DNA of 64,000 nt from UBA2396 sp038042175 (GTDB lineage: Bacteria; Planctomycetota; Phycisphaerae; Phycisphaerales; UBA1924): NCBI GenBank assembly GCA_964358855.1, contig CAYHQQ010000011.1, forward strand, positions 18,166 to 82,165. Direction: 5' to 3'. Positions 33,582 to 41,968 of this stretch are shown in pieces. Every line of letters begins with the position of its first letter. Position 1 is the stretch's first letter. Both the position numbers and the translations under genes were made by a program. Below the pieces are notes generated by a model that was given only the letters and a program-made list of their open reading frames with translations, was not told the origin of the DNA and searched no databases.

Positions 33582-34559
33582 TCATCCCCGGCGCACCGGC
33601 AGCTGTGCGTTGAGCTCGAAGTATTCGTAGCCATGGGCGAAGGGGCGGCCGATCCAGGATTCGAAACAAGGGTGGTCGTCGGGGACGTAGCCGCTGCGGG
33701 GAAGCCAGGTGCCGTAGAGCCACTGGAGGACACGGAGTTCCAGGTCGATGCCACCCTTGACCTCGACCTGGGCGACGAGCATGGGCGGGAAGCGGAAGCG
33801 ACCGATCTCGCCCTTGGCGGTGAAGCGTTCGGCCTCTACAGCGACGTGGTAGCGGCAGTGCTCCAGAGGGACGAGTTCGGGATTTTCCCATTGGTAGCCC
33901 AGCCACTGGCCGCCCGAGAGGCCGTGGGCGTCGGCCCAGGCGAGCATGCGATGGACGGCCTGGACGACGGCGTCGGGCTTGTAGGGGTCGTGGACGCGGG
34001 TGTAGGCGACGGTGCGTGCGGGGAGTTCACGGATTCGGACTGTGAAAGCCGGGGGCGACAGTGGGGGAGGAGACTGGTCAAGATGAAGGCGCTGGGGTGA
34101 ACCCGAGACTATCGCCTCAAGTTCGGCGGCGTGGGAAATTTGCCAGCCTTTGAGGTCGAACGAGCTTGGAGCAGAGCCGTAGCGGTGTTTGAAGCAACGG
34201 GTGAAGTCGGAAGGGGAGGAGAAGCCGCAGGCCAGGGCGATGGACGTGAGCGAAGGCTTGCGATGGTGCGTCATCATGACCAGGGCCCGCTCAAGGCGCA
34301 GGCGTTTGACGAAGTCGGCGAGGGTGACGCCCACGAGCGACTGGAAGACGCGGTGGAAGTGGAAGGGCGAGAGCATGGCGGACTTGGAGACGGCCTTGAG
34401 CCTCAGGGGCTTGTCGAGGTGGTTCACGACGTGGTCGATGGCGAGGTTGACCCGCTCGACGTAGGCGAGTGAGGTCGCGGGGGAGGTGGTGGGGGCGGGG
34501 CGGGATTTTGTGAGAGTTCGCAAGATTTGGCAAGCCCTCCGCGATGGCGCAAGTATCAT
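33582..34559 (-). CDS. AraC-family regulator with GyrI-like effector domain
   Basis: 325 residues from ATG 34559; the first 30 residues are weakly supported. Two HTH motifs of the AraC/XylS type: LRLKAVSKSAMLSPFHFHRVFQS and SLTSIALACGFSSPSDFTRCFKHRYG (each quoted in part by LSPFHFHRVF and GFSSPSDFTRCF). Residues about 165-325 form a GyrI/Rob-like effector-binding domain (VRIRELPARTVAYTRVHDPY, ESWIGRPFAHGYEYFELN). Such proteins regulate drug or stress responses upon binding small hydrophobic ligands. Divergent from the VOC lipoprotein, 52 bases away. Confidence 0.87.
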   Translation of the reverse strand: MILAPSRRACQILRTLTKSRPAPTTSPATSLAYVERVNLAIDHVVNHLDKPLRLKAVSKSAMLSPFHFHRVFQSLVGVTLADFVKRLRLERALVMMTHHRKPSLTSIALACGFSSPSDFTRCFKHRYGSAPSSFDLKGWQISHAAELEAIVSGSPQRLHLDQSPPPLSPPAFTVRIRELPARTVAYTRVHDPYKPDAVVQAVHRMLAWADAHGLSGGQWLGYQWENPELVPLEHCRYHVAVEAERFTAKGEIGRFRFPPMLVAQVEVKGGIDLELRVLQWLYGTWLPRSGYVPDDHPCFESWIGRPFAHGYEYFELNAQLPVRRG

Positions 34560-34611
34560 ACGTTCTCGTGCGGCTCATGCTCAGACACCCAACTCGAACT
34601 TGGAGGCACCA

Positions 34612-35160
34612 GTGACACGAATCATCGCGGGCTCATTGCTTGTCATACTCACGTCTGTCGCGGGCGGATGCGCTTCCACGCAACCCACGACTTCGGCAAC
34701 CACGCCAGTGGCAGCCAAAGCACCAACAGCAAAGGCACCGGCAGCCAAAGCACCGGCAGGAGATCCACACATGCGGCTCGGGAACTTCTCGATCAGTCTT
34801 ACGGTCAAGGATATCGGTGCATCGGTTGCTTTTTACGAGAAGCTCGGCTTCGCGAAGGTTGGCGGCAACCAGGCGCAGAAGTGGGTGGTCATGCAGAACG
34901 AGTCGAGCACGATCGGGCTCTTCCAGGGGATGATTCCCAAGAACACGCTGACGTTCAACCCCGGTTGGGATAAAGACAAGGCCACGCCCGCCGACTTCCA
35001 GGACATTCGCGACATCCAGAAGGCCCTCAAAGCCCGCGGGGTCAAGATCGAGGATCCGCTGATTGACGAAGCGTCGACGGGAACGGCGTACCTGATGATC
35101 ATGGACCCCGACGGGAATCCGATTCTGCTCGACCAGCACGTTCCGGCGCCGAAGAGGTAG
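34612..35160 (+). CDS. VOC/glyoxalase-fold lipoprotein
   Basis: 182 residues from GTG 34612, with TGGAGG upstream. Signal ends in lipobox SVAGGC, so it is likely lipid-anchored. A low-complexity linker of AKAPxAKAP repeats follows, then a VOC domain: MRLGNFSISLTVKDIGASVAF (here FSISLTVKDI), YEKLGFAKVGG, TAYLMIMDPDGNPILLDQH. VOC proteins bind a metal and handle aldehydes, antibiotics or dioxygenase substrates; export of one is uncommon. No partner seen apart from the divergent AraC-like gene. Confidence 0.8.
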   Translation: MTRIIAGSLLVILTSVAGGCASTQPTTSATTPVAAKAPTAKAPAAKAPAGDPHMRLGNFSISLTVKDIGASVAFYEKLGFAKVGGNQAQKWVVMQNESSTIGLFQGMIPKNTLTFNPGWDKDKATPADFQDIRDIQKALKARGVKIEDPLIDEASTGTAYLMIMDPDGNPILLDQHVPAPKR

Positions 35161-35195
35161 CGACCGCGGCGGGTTGCGATGGCGCGAGCGGCGAT

Positions 35196-35948
35196 TCAGC
35201 GTTTGGGCACGCCCAGGAGCAGGGTCGCGCCCGGCGCCAGAGTGAAGCCCTCCACGTGTCCGGCGAATCGCTCGTCAGCGGTCACAAAGTGCACGTGCAC
35301 ATCGCTCGCGCCGGGGGTGAAGATGCCGCGGTGCTCGGTGGAGTGGAAGCCCACCATCCGCACCGTTTGGGCCGCGAGTGACGAGCGGATCTTGGACTTT
35401 TCGTGGTCGGCGAACGTCGGGGGCGTGTGCTCGGGCGGGCTCAGGACGTGGTACGCAAGGCTCTGGACCTCGCCCTCAACCCGGAAGGCCATCGGCGCCG
35501 AATCATCCAAGCCCGCCGACCGGGCGGCCTCTGGCAGGTACGCTTCGAGTTGTTCGAGCGTTCGCACGGAATTCGGCAAGGGAACCGACTTCCAATCCGC
35601 GGCGTGCGTCCACACGAAAAAGGCCGCACCGTGATCGAGACTGGCGTGGGTGCGGAAAGTGGAGCCCTGTACTGTTGAGATGGTGGCACGCCCATCGACC
35701 ACGGTGATCTCGCCAGTCAGCCCCTCCAGCGGGCCGATCCCGTAGAGGTGGGGGCGCCGGGCGAGCTCGGCAAGGCGCACTTTGGCGCTCACGTCCCCGT
35801 CGTGCACGGCCTTTCGCTGCTCGCCGATCCAGAGGACGACGCCATCGGCCGGTGGAGCGACGGGACCCGGGGCGTGGCAGCCGGCTGCGAAGAGGCAGGC
35901 GAGCAGGGCGATTCGGGCTTGTGAGCGGATGGTCGATTGGATTTTCAC
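35196..35948 (-). CDS. Acetolactate-decarboxylase-like lipoprotein
   Basis: 250 residues from GTG 35948; in-frame upstream sequence overlaps the divergent gene and is not protein-like. Lipobox LFAAGC at residues about 16-21. The body follows alpha-acetolactate decarboxylase (BudA): HLYGIGPLEGLTGEITVVDG, then the metal-ligand cluster DVHVHFVTADERFAGHVEGF (His-x-His and a later His). Cytoplasmic BudA makes acetoin from acetolactate; a lipid-anchored form outside the cytoplasm cannot easily do this, so the true role is open. Divergent from the phosphatase/cytochrome fusion, 85 bases away. Confidence 0.78.
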   Translation of the reverse strand: MKIQSTIRSQARIALLACLFAAGCHAPGPVAPPADGVVLWIGEQRKAVHDGDVSAKVRLAELARRPHLYGIGPLEGLTGEITVVDGRATISTVQGSTFRTHASLDHGAAFFVWTHAADWKSVPLPNSVRTLEQLEAYLPEAARSAGLDDSAPMAFRVEGEVQSLAYHVLSPPEHTPPTFADHEKSKIRSSLAAQTVRMVGFHSTEHRGIFTPGASDVHVHFVTADERFAGHVEGFTLAPGATLLLGVPKR

Positions 35949-36033
35949 GTTCGATGGTACGGGCGGCGTGCTTGCCGGTCGCAACCCGTTCGGCGAGCAT
36001 GCTGTAGAATGGCCGGTCACTCGGGAGCCCTGC

Positions 36034-37029
36034 ATGAGCCGTCGATCGTGCTTTGCCGCTTGCCTGCCCATCGCCGTTCTGGCGGGCACGGGGCTGTTGT
36101 GCGCGTGTGCGTCGCGGGATGGGGCGGCGGGCACGCCCGTATCGGCGAAGGTCTCGGGACGATCGACGATTGCTGCTCCGACGATGATCGACGACAAGCC
36201 CCGTGACTTTGCGGGCGTGCACAATGTGGTTGCGTACCACGAGGGGTACTACTCGGGCGGTGCGCCCGAGGGCGCGGCTGGCTTTGACACACTGGCGGCG
36301 ATGGGCGTCAAGACGATCATCAGTGTAGATGGGGCCGAACCTGAGGTGGGCGAGGCCAGGGCCCGCGGCATCCGGTACATCCATCTGCCGATCGGGTACA
36401 ACGGGTTTGACGAGCAGCGGAAGCTCGAGCTCGTGCGTGCGACGCGCGACGCGATGGGCGAGGGGCCGGTGTATATCCACTGCCACCACGGAAAGCATCG
36501 CAGCGCGGGGGCGGCGGCGACGGTCGCGGCGAGCCTGGGGTGGATGACGCCCGATGCGGCCAAGGATCGCATGAAAGTCTCGGGGACCTCGGCGGGCTAC
36601 AAGGGGCTGTACGCCTGTGCGGCCTCGGCGGATGTGCTGGGGGCGAATGTGATCGACGCGGTGCCGGCGGACTTCCCTGAGGTTGCTCAGCCGGCGGGGT
36701 TTGTGAAGGCGATGATCGAGCTCGACGAGATCAACGAGCGGCTCAAGGCGATTGAGAAGGCGGGTTGGACGACGCCCAAGGAACATCCCGACCTGGTGCC
36801 CGTGGCCGAGGCGGGGCGGATGGCGGACCTGTTGCGATTCCTGTCGGAGGGAGACCGGGCACAATCGAAGGTCGCAGACTTTGGCGCGAGGCTCAAGGCC
36901 GACGGCGAGCACGTGCAGAAGCTCGAGGACATGCTCCTCGCGGGCGAGACGGACGGCAGGAAGCTGTCGGCCCAGCTGGCGATCGTGGCGGCCTCGTGCA
37001 AGGACTGTCACGCGAAGTATCGGGATTGA
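36034..37029 (+). CDS. Lipoprotein joining a tyrosine-phosphatase-like domain to a cytochrome c'-like heme domain
   Basis: 331 residues from ATG 36034, behind GGGAG. Lipobox LLCAC near residue 25. Residues about 55-195 have a dual-specificity/tyrosine phosphatase pattern: GVKTIISVDGAEPEV, IRYIHLPIGYNG and the active-site loop HCHHGKHRSAGAAA, a C-x5-R signature with Cys150. Residues about 205-331 are helical and end in SCKDCHAKYRD, a CxxCH heme site (Cys322, Cys325, His326) at the extreme C-terminus, exactly as in cytochrome c'. The combination suggests a heme-controlled or heme-sensing periplasmic phosphatase, which is inference. The loop has extra His compared with classical phosphatases. 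Confidence 0.8.
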   Translation: MSRRSCFAACLPIAVLAGTGLLCACASRDGAAGTPVSAKVSGRSTIAAPTMIDDKPRDFAGVHNVVAYHEGYYSGGAPEGAAGFDTLAAMGVKTIISVDGAEPEVGEARARGIRYIHLPIGYNGFDEQRKLELVRATRDAMGEGPVYIHCHHGKHRSAGAAATVAASLGWMTPDAAKDRMKVSGTSAGYKGLYACAASADVLGANVIDAVPADFPEVAQPAGFVKAMIELDEINERLKAIEKAGWTTPKEHPDLVPVAEAGRMADLLRFLSEGDRAQSKVADFGARLKADGEHVQKLEDMLLAGETDGRKLSAQLAIVAASCKDCHAKYRD

Positions 37030-37043
37030 CGCGGGGCGACGCC

Positions 37044-37691
37044 TTGGAGCTTGACCACGTCTTCATCTTCTCGACGTCGAACGGGCGAGAGGCCGACGCG
37101 CTCGTCGAGTTCGGGCTTGTCGAAGCACCTGGTCGCCGGCACGCCGGACAGGGGACGGCCAATCGGACGTTCCACTTTGAGAACGGGTATCTGGAGATCA
37201 TCTGGGTGGCGGACCATGCGGAATTGACGAGCGAACGTGTGTCGCCGACGGGACTTTGGGAGCGGGCGAACTACCTTGCGAGCGGATGGTCGCCCTTTGG
37301 CCTGTGCGTGGTGAACACGCTGGAGGCCGATCCGCTGTTTCGCGGGTGCGTGGCGTATCAGCCCGAGTACTTTCCCGATGGGCAGGTGATTGAGATCGCT
37401 CAAAGCGTCGCGCCGTCGGTGTTTCCGATGTTGTTCAGACTCCCTCGGGGGCTTCAGGGGCGAGGGCGGCCGCCCGCCCCTGTGCATCCGGTTGGAGCGT
37501 CGCGAATCTCGCATCTGGAATTCGGCGTGACCACCAAGGGCGCGATCGCGAGTCCGTTCGACCTGCTCGCGCCGAAATCTTGGGTGAGCTTCACGTCTTC
37601 GCAGCGATCAACGCTGACGCTGCGGCTGGACGAGCGTCGTCAGGGCAAGACGAGGGCGTTTGAGCACCTGCCGTTCACGATCGAGTACTGA
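37044..37691 (+). CDS. VOC-fold-like protein (glyoxalase-like domain)
   Basis: 215 residues from TTG 37044; TTG 37026, overlapping the previous stop, is the alternative. Begins LELDHVFIFSTSNGREADAL, with FGLVEAPGRRHAGQGTANRTFHF and NGYLEIIWV, the pattern of glyoxalase-like (VOC) proteins in which an early His and a Glu serve the metal site. A second half (SRISHLEFGVTTKG) suggests a second betaalpha module. Function unknown. Follows the phosphatase/cytochrome gene within 15 bases and is probably cotranscribed. Confidence 0.72.
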   Translation: MELDHVFIFSTSNGREADALVEFGLVEAPGRRHAGQGTANRTFHFENGYLEIIWVADHAELTSERVSPTGLWERANYLASGWSPFGLCVVNTLEADPLFRGCVAYQPEYFPDGQVIEIAQSVAPSVFPMLFRLPRGLQGRGRPPAPVHPVGASRISHLEFGVTTKGAIASPFDLLAPKSWVSFTSSQRSTLTLRLDERRQGKTRAFEHLPFTIEY

Positions 37692-37709
37692 CCCCATTGC
37701 CCCGATCCT

Positions 37710-38606
37710 TCAAAGAAACGCGGGGGCCCGCTCAAGGATGTCAGTGACGGCGTGGGCGACCGCTCCCGGCAGAATGCTTCCGGTGCGCTCTCGCATGAGG
37801 CCAAACAGCAGGCCTGCCCCGACATTCATCAGCCCCCACGCCCACGCGAACTCGTAGCGCCCGTTGAAATAGTCGACGGTGTTGAGGGCGTGGATGAAAC
37901 CAAACATCACGCTCGTCACCAGGAGCCCAACACCAAACTGGGTCCCCAGCACGCGGTAGGGGCGTCCAAAGGCCATGTTCAGCCGCGACTGCATGTATCC
38001 GCGGAAAAAGAGTTCCTCGCCCAGGCCGGCGCACAGGAGCAGTTCGCCCACGAGGGCGGCCGCGCCGCCTATCGGTTTGTCCGAGCGCAGCGCGAGGAGG
38101 ATCGGCACCAGGCACGCCAGCGTGAAGGCCGCAAGGCACATGGGGGCGGGAAGGCGCTTGTACAGGCCCAGCCCGTGCCGCACGCTCAGCAGCAAGACGC
38201 CCGCGAGAAACACCTCGCCGATCGCCCCCAGCAGCGCAAGGCCATCGGGTGGTGGCTTTCCGGGCTCGATGTGGAAGTGCCCGAACCAGACGATCGCGCC
38301 CGCGCCGATCGCGGCGAGAAGCCCGAAGGTCAGTCCCAAGGCGAGACTTCCGCGCGGAGCGGAAGCCAAGCCAAACTCCAATTGCGGGCGCCTGGAAGCA
38401 AGCACCAGGAAAAGTGCACCGACAATCATGAAGAGACCCGGCGAGTAATTCAGATGCTGCGCACGTTCCCATTGCCCCGGGAAAGTGAACTCCTTGAAAG
38501 TCCTGTAGGCAACGTGGACGACGCCGAAGGCCGCCACGACCTCGGCCAGGGCGGCCACACGCCCGATGATGGTCGAGGGGCGCGGACTTGTCGATTCGTT
38601 CGACAT
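37710..38606 (-). CDS. CPBP-family intramembrane metalloprotease
   Basis: 298 residues from ATG 38606. Seven to eight hydrophobic segments. The CPBP/CAAX-protease signatures are present: GLGEELFFRGYMQSRL (the Glu-Glu and Arg of motif 1) and FGFIHALNTVDYF (His of motif 2), with a further GLLFGLMRERTGSILPGAVAHAVTD (His of motif 3). Members cleave or bind membrane substrates; the target is unknown. It converges on the VOC-like gene. Confidence 0.88.
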   Translation of the reverse strand: MSNESTSPRPSTIIGRVAALAEVVAAFGVVHVAYRTFKEFTFPGQWERAQHLNYSPGLFMIVGALFLVLASRRPQLEFGLASAPRGSLALGLTFGLLAAIGAGAIVWFGHFHIEPGKPPPDGLALLGAIGEVFLAGVLLLSVRHGLGLYKRLPAPMCLAAFTLACLVPILLALRSDKPIGGAAALVGELLLCAGLGEELFFRGYMQSRLNMAFGRPYRVLGTQFGVGLLVTSVMFGFIHALNTVDYFNGRYEFAWAWGLMNVGAGLLFGLMRERTGSILPGAVAHAVTDILERAPAFL

Positions 38607-38721
38607 CGGGGGCCTTTCGTTGGAGTCGATGGTATTCGTGCGACCACGGCGACACCAAGCTGGTCGGGCTCACCTGCGGCGCGTTCCAAGGCGTGGTAGG
38701 ATGCCCGCCAAGGAGCCCCTC

Positions 38722-40059
38722 ATGCGAATCCGTGGCCTTGCCATTGCCCTGGGCGTATCGATTTCGGCCTTGGTGTGTGGCACCGGCGCCGCGACCGAAG
38801 TCGACCGCTACAGCATCGTCAAGTGCGGGACACTGCTCGACGTCGCCGGGAAACCGGCGAAGAAGAACATGACCATCGTCGTGAAGAACGGCCTCATCGA
38901 CTCGGTCGTCGCGACCGGTCAGGAGCCCAAACGCGATGCCATGCCCAAAGACGCCGTGGTCGACACCGTCGACCTCTCGGGCATGTTCGTTCTGCCCGGG
39001 CTCATCGACTGCCACGTGCACCTGACGAATCAGTGGGATGAGGGGATGCGTCTGCGGATGGTGCAGGACAGCGACTCGCTCGTGGCGGTGCGGGCGACGG
39101 TGTTCGCCAAGAAGACGCTCGAGGCCGGATTCACCACTGTTCGCGATCTGGGCGCGAGGCACGCCGAGACGATCTTCGCGCTGCGGGACGGGATCAATCA
39201 GGGGCTGGTCGTGGGGCCCAGGATCGTGGCGTCGGGGCACCCCATCGCCATCACCGGTGGGCACGGCGACTTCACCAACGGGTATCGCCAGGACGTGTGG
39301 GGCGACCAGGGCGAGGCCGACGGCATTGGCGACGGGCCCGACTCGTGCATGAGGGCCGTGCGGAACCAGATCAAGTACGGGGCCGACTGCATCAAGCTGA
39401 CCGCCACGGGCGGCGTCCTGTCGGCGAGCGCCGCGGGGCTCCGACAGCACTTCACGCAGGCGGAGCTCAACGCGATCGTGACGGCGGCCCACATGATGAG
39501 CCGCAAGGTGGCGGCCCACGCTCACGGGGTCGACGGCATCAAGGCCGCACTCGAGGCCGGCGTCGACTCGATCGAGCACGGAACGTATTTGGACGACGAC
39601 GCGATCAAACTCTTCAAGGGACACAACGCGTACTTCGTGCCGACGATGCTGGCAGCGGAGACGGTGACGACCAACGCCGAGAAGCCCGGGTATTACCTGA
39701 AGGTCGTCGCCGATAAGGCCCGTCTGGTCGGCCCCAAGCTCAAAGAAGCGGTGGCCAAGGCCCACAAGGCGGGCGTCAAGATCGCGTTCGGCACCGACAG
39801 CGGCGTGAGCGATCACGGGATCAACGCCCGCGAGTTCTCGCTGCTGGTTGCGGCGGGTCTCACGCCCACGGAGACGCTGGTGGCGGCGACAACGTCGGCG
39901 GCGGACCTGCTCGGGCTGTCGGATCAGATCGGGACACTCGAGAAGGGCAAGGCCGCCGACCTGATCGCTGTTGCGGGCGACCCGACGGTTGATGTCGCAA
40001 CGCTGATGGATGTGAAGGCTGTCATGCGGGCGGGCGTGTTCGTCAAGAACGTGAAGTGA
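38722..40059 (+). CDS. Exported amidohydrolase (imidazolonepropionase-like/Xaa-Pro dipeptidase-like)
   Basis: 445 residues from ATG 38722, with AAGGAG upstream. Signal peptide about 1-23 (LVCGTGA). Metal-ligand HxH in LIDCHVHLTNQ, catalytic Lys in ADCIKLTATGGVLS, His in VAAHAHGVDGIKAAL and SIEHGTYL, Asp in IAFGTDSGVSDHG: the full set for an active binuclear amidohydrolase. It ends IGTLEKGKAADLIAVAGDP. A better-conserved site than in the paralogue at 31504. Eleven bases separate it from xseA, so they may be cotranscribed. Confidence 0.88.
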   Translation: MRIRGLAIALGVSISALVCGTGAATEVDRYSIVKCGTLLDVAGKPAKKNMTIVVKNGLIDSVVATGQEPKRDAMPKDAVVDTVDLSGMFVLPGLIDCHVHLTNQWDEGMRLRMVQDSDSLVAVRATVFAKKTLEAGFTTVRDLGARHAETIFALRDGINQGLVVGPRIVASGHPIAITGGHGDFTNGYRQDVWGDQGEADGIGDGPDSCMRAVRNQIKYGADCIKLTATGGVLSASAAGLRQHFTQAELNAIVTAAHMMSRKVAAHAHGVDGIKAALEAGVDSIEHGTYLDDDAIKLFKGHNAYFVPTMLAAETVTTNAEKPGYYLKVVADKARLVGPKLKEAVAKAHKAGVKIAFGTDSGVSDHGINAREFSLLVAAGLTPTETLVAATTSAADLLGLSDQIGTLEKGKAADLIAVAGDPTVDVATLMDVKAVMRAGVFVKNVK

Positions 40060-40070
40060 GAGGGTGAGCT

Positions 40071-41633
40071 TTGGCGCGACTGCCGTTTGATCCTGCGAAG
40101 ATGGCCGCGGCCAAGAGGGCCGAGCAGCAGCCGTTGCTCGCGACAGCACCGGCAGGCGACGACGCCATCACCGTCTCGCAGCTCGCCGATCGGCTCGATG
40201 CCGCCCTCAAGGGAGCCTTTCCCCAGCGCGTGCGGGTCGTGGGGGAGGTCAGCAACTTCCACGATCGCACCCACTGGTACTTTGATCTCAAAGACGCCAC
40301 CGCCGTCATCAACTGTGTGATGTTCGCCTCCGCCGCCCGCAAGGCCGGGTTTGTCATCGAGCACGGCCAACAGCTCGTCGTCTCCGGGCGCGTCGAGTTC
40401 TACGCCAAGGGTGGCAAGGTCAGCTTCATTGCCGACAAGATCGAGCCAGTGGGCGCGGGGGCTCTGGACCTCGCTTACCGCAAGCTCTGCGATGAGCTGC
40501 GCGAGCTGGGCTGGTTCGCCCCAGAGCGCAAACGCCCCCTCCCGATCTTCCCGCGCAAGATCGCCGTGGTCACCAGCCGCAGCGCCGCCGCCTTGCAGGA
40601 CGTCCTCAACACCATCCGCAAGCGGTGCCCGGCGGTGGGCGTCGTCCTTGCCGATGTTCGGGTGCAGGGAGACGGGGCGGCGGCGGAGGTGGCCGCCGCC
40701 ATCCGCACGATCTCCGGGATCCACGCCAGCCTGGGCGTTGACGCGGTGCTGGTCACCCGCGGGGGCGGAAGCAAGGAAGACCTCTGGACGTTCAACGAAC
40801 GCATCGTGGCCGAGGCGATCGTTGCATGCGCCATTCCCGTCGTCGCGGCCATCGGTCACGAGACCGACACAACGATCGCCGAGCTGGTGGCCGACGAGCG
40901 GTGCGCAACGCCCACTCAGGCGGCGATGAGGCTCACTCCCGACTCGGCGGCCCTCATCCGCCAGGCCGAAACAATTCATCGCAGGCTGACGTCGCTGATG
41001 GAGAGCCACCTGCGGGCCGAGTCGCGAAGGATCGATTCGCTCGTGCGTCGCCCCGCGCTCGCTCAACCCGGGCGCATGGTCGCCGCCAAGGGGCAGGAGC
41101 TCGATCACGCCAGACGGCGCCTGGTCTCGGCGGCGTCGATGGTCGTACAGCGTACGGCCCGACGGATCGGGGCCGCCAGCGCCCGGCTCGACACCATGAA
41201 GCCCACCGCATTGCATGCCCGGGTGTCGACCAGAGTGGAGACGCTCGCCACCCGGCTTCAGGCGGCGGCACGCAAAGAGATGGCCTCCCACGATCCCAGG
41301 GCGCTCGACGATCGGCTGACGCGGGGGATGGCCCGGCTGATGGAGAGCCGTGCGGACCGGATCGACGCCTTGGATCGCCAGCTCGAGCTGGTCGCCCCGC
41401 AGCGAGTGCTCGATCGCGGGTTCAGCCTCACGACCTCCGCCGACGGCTCATTGGTCCGATCGACCGCCGACGTGAAGCCGGGCCAGGCGGTGCGGACGCG
41501 GCTTGCCGACGGGCAGTTCGAGTCGACGGTGAGCGGGGCGGCGACGCCCACGACGCCCAGAAAGCCCGGGCGGACCCGGAGGCTGGGGGAGAAACCCGGG
41601 GACGAGGGGCAACTCGACCTTTTCGGCTCGTGA
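40071..41633 (+). CDS. xseA: Exodeoxyribonuclease VII large subunit
   Basis: 520 residues from TTG 40071, behind AGGGTGAG. N-terminal OB-fold (about 30-130: VSQLADRLDAALKGAFPQRV, VVGEVSNFHDRTHWYFDLKD) and the nuclease domain (IAVVTSRSAAALQDVLNTI, VLVTRGGGSKEDLW, VVAAIGHETDTTIAELVADERCATPTQAA, partly quoted) followed by the coiled-coil C-terminal region. The enzyme degrades single-stranded DNA with XseB, encoded 18 bases downstream. Length is a little above the usual 400-460 residues because of an extended C-terminal tail rich in Pro/Arg. Confidence 0.95.
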   Translation: MARLPFDPAKMAAAKRAEQQPLLATAPAGDDAITVSQLADRLDAALKGAFPQRVRVVGEVSNFHDRTHWYFDLKDATAVINCVMFASAARKAGFVIEHGQQLVVSGRVEFYAKGGKVSFIADKIEPVGAGALDLAYRKLCDELRELGWFAPERKRPLPIFPRKIAVVTSRSAAALQDVLNTIRKRCPAVGVVLADVRVQGDGAAAEVAAAIRTISGIHASLGVDAVLVTRGGGSKEDLWTFNERIVAEAIVACAIPVVAAIGHETDTTIAELVADERCATPTQAAMRLTPDSAALIRQAETIHRRLTSLMESHLRAESRRIDSLVRRPALAQPGRMVAAKGQELDHARRRLVSAASMVVQRTARRIGAASARLDTMKPTALHARVSTRVETLATRLQAAARKEMASHDPRALDDRLTRGMARLMESRADRIDALDRQLELVAPQRVLDRGFSLTTSADGSLVRSTADVKPGQAVRTRLADGQFESTVSGAATPTTPRKPGRTRRLGEKPGDEGQLDLFGS

Positions 41634-41651
41634 CGCTATCTTGAGGGGCAC

Positions 41652-41921
41652 GTGAGCAAACCCAACCCAAACCCCGCGTCCTCCAAGTCCGCCCCCGACC
41701 TTGCCGCGTTGTCGTTTGAGCAGGCCATGGAGCAGCTCGAGGCAATTGTCGAGCGGGTCGAGAGCGGCCAGGTGGGGCTGGAGCAGGCTTTGGCCGAGTA
41801 CGAGCGGGGGGTGGCCCTGGTTCGTCAGTGCCGCGATGTCTTGCAGAAGGCCGAGCTGCGGGTCGAAGAGTTGAGCAAGCTGGCGGCGGCGGTCGATAGC
41901 AAGGCGGATGGAGAGGCCTGA
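41652..41921 (+). CDS. xseB: Exodeoxyribonuclease VII small subunit
   Basis: 89 residues from GTG 41652. The core LSFEQAMEQLEAIVERVESG and LEQALAEYERGVALVRQC matches XseB, which binds the C-terminal coiled coil of XseA in several copies. The N-terminal 20 residues are a Pro/Ser linker. Directly downstream of xseA on the same strand. Confidence 0.94.
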   Translation: MSKPNPNPASSKSAPDLAALSFEQAMEQLEAIVERVESGQVGLEQALAEYERGVALVRQCRDVLQKAELRVEELSKLAAAVDSKADGEA

Positions 41922-41968
41922 TCGCCAATGGGCCCTGTTGGAACCTGCTGGCAGGACGCTGAAACACC

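Noticed and set aside
37741..40149. An 802-residue frame on the minus strand opposite the amidohydrolase and overlapping the CPBP protease
   Set aside because: No domain, unlikely composition, and the real genes on both strands explain the region.
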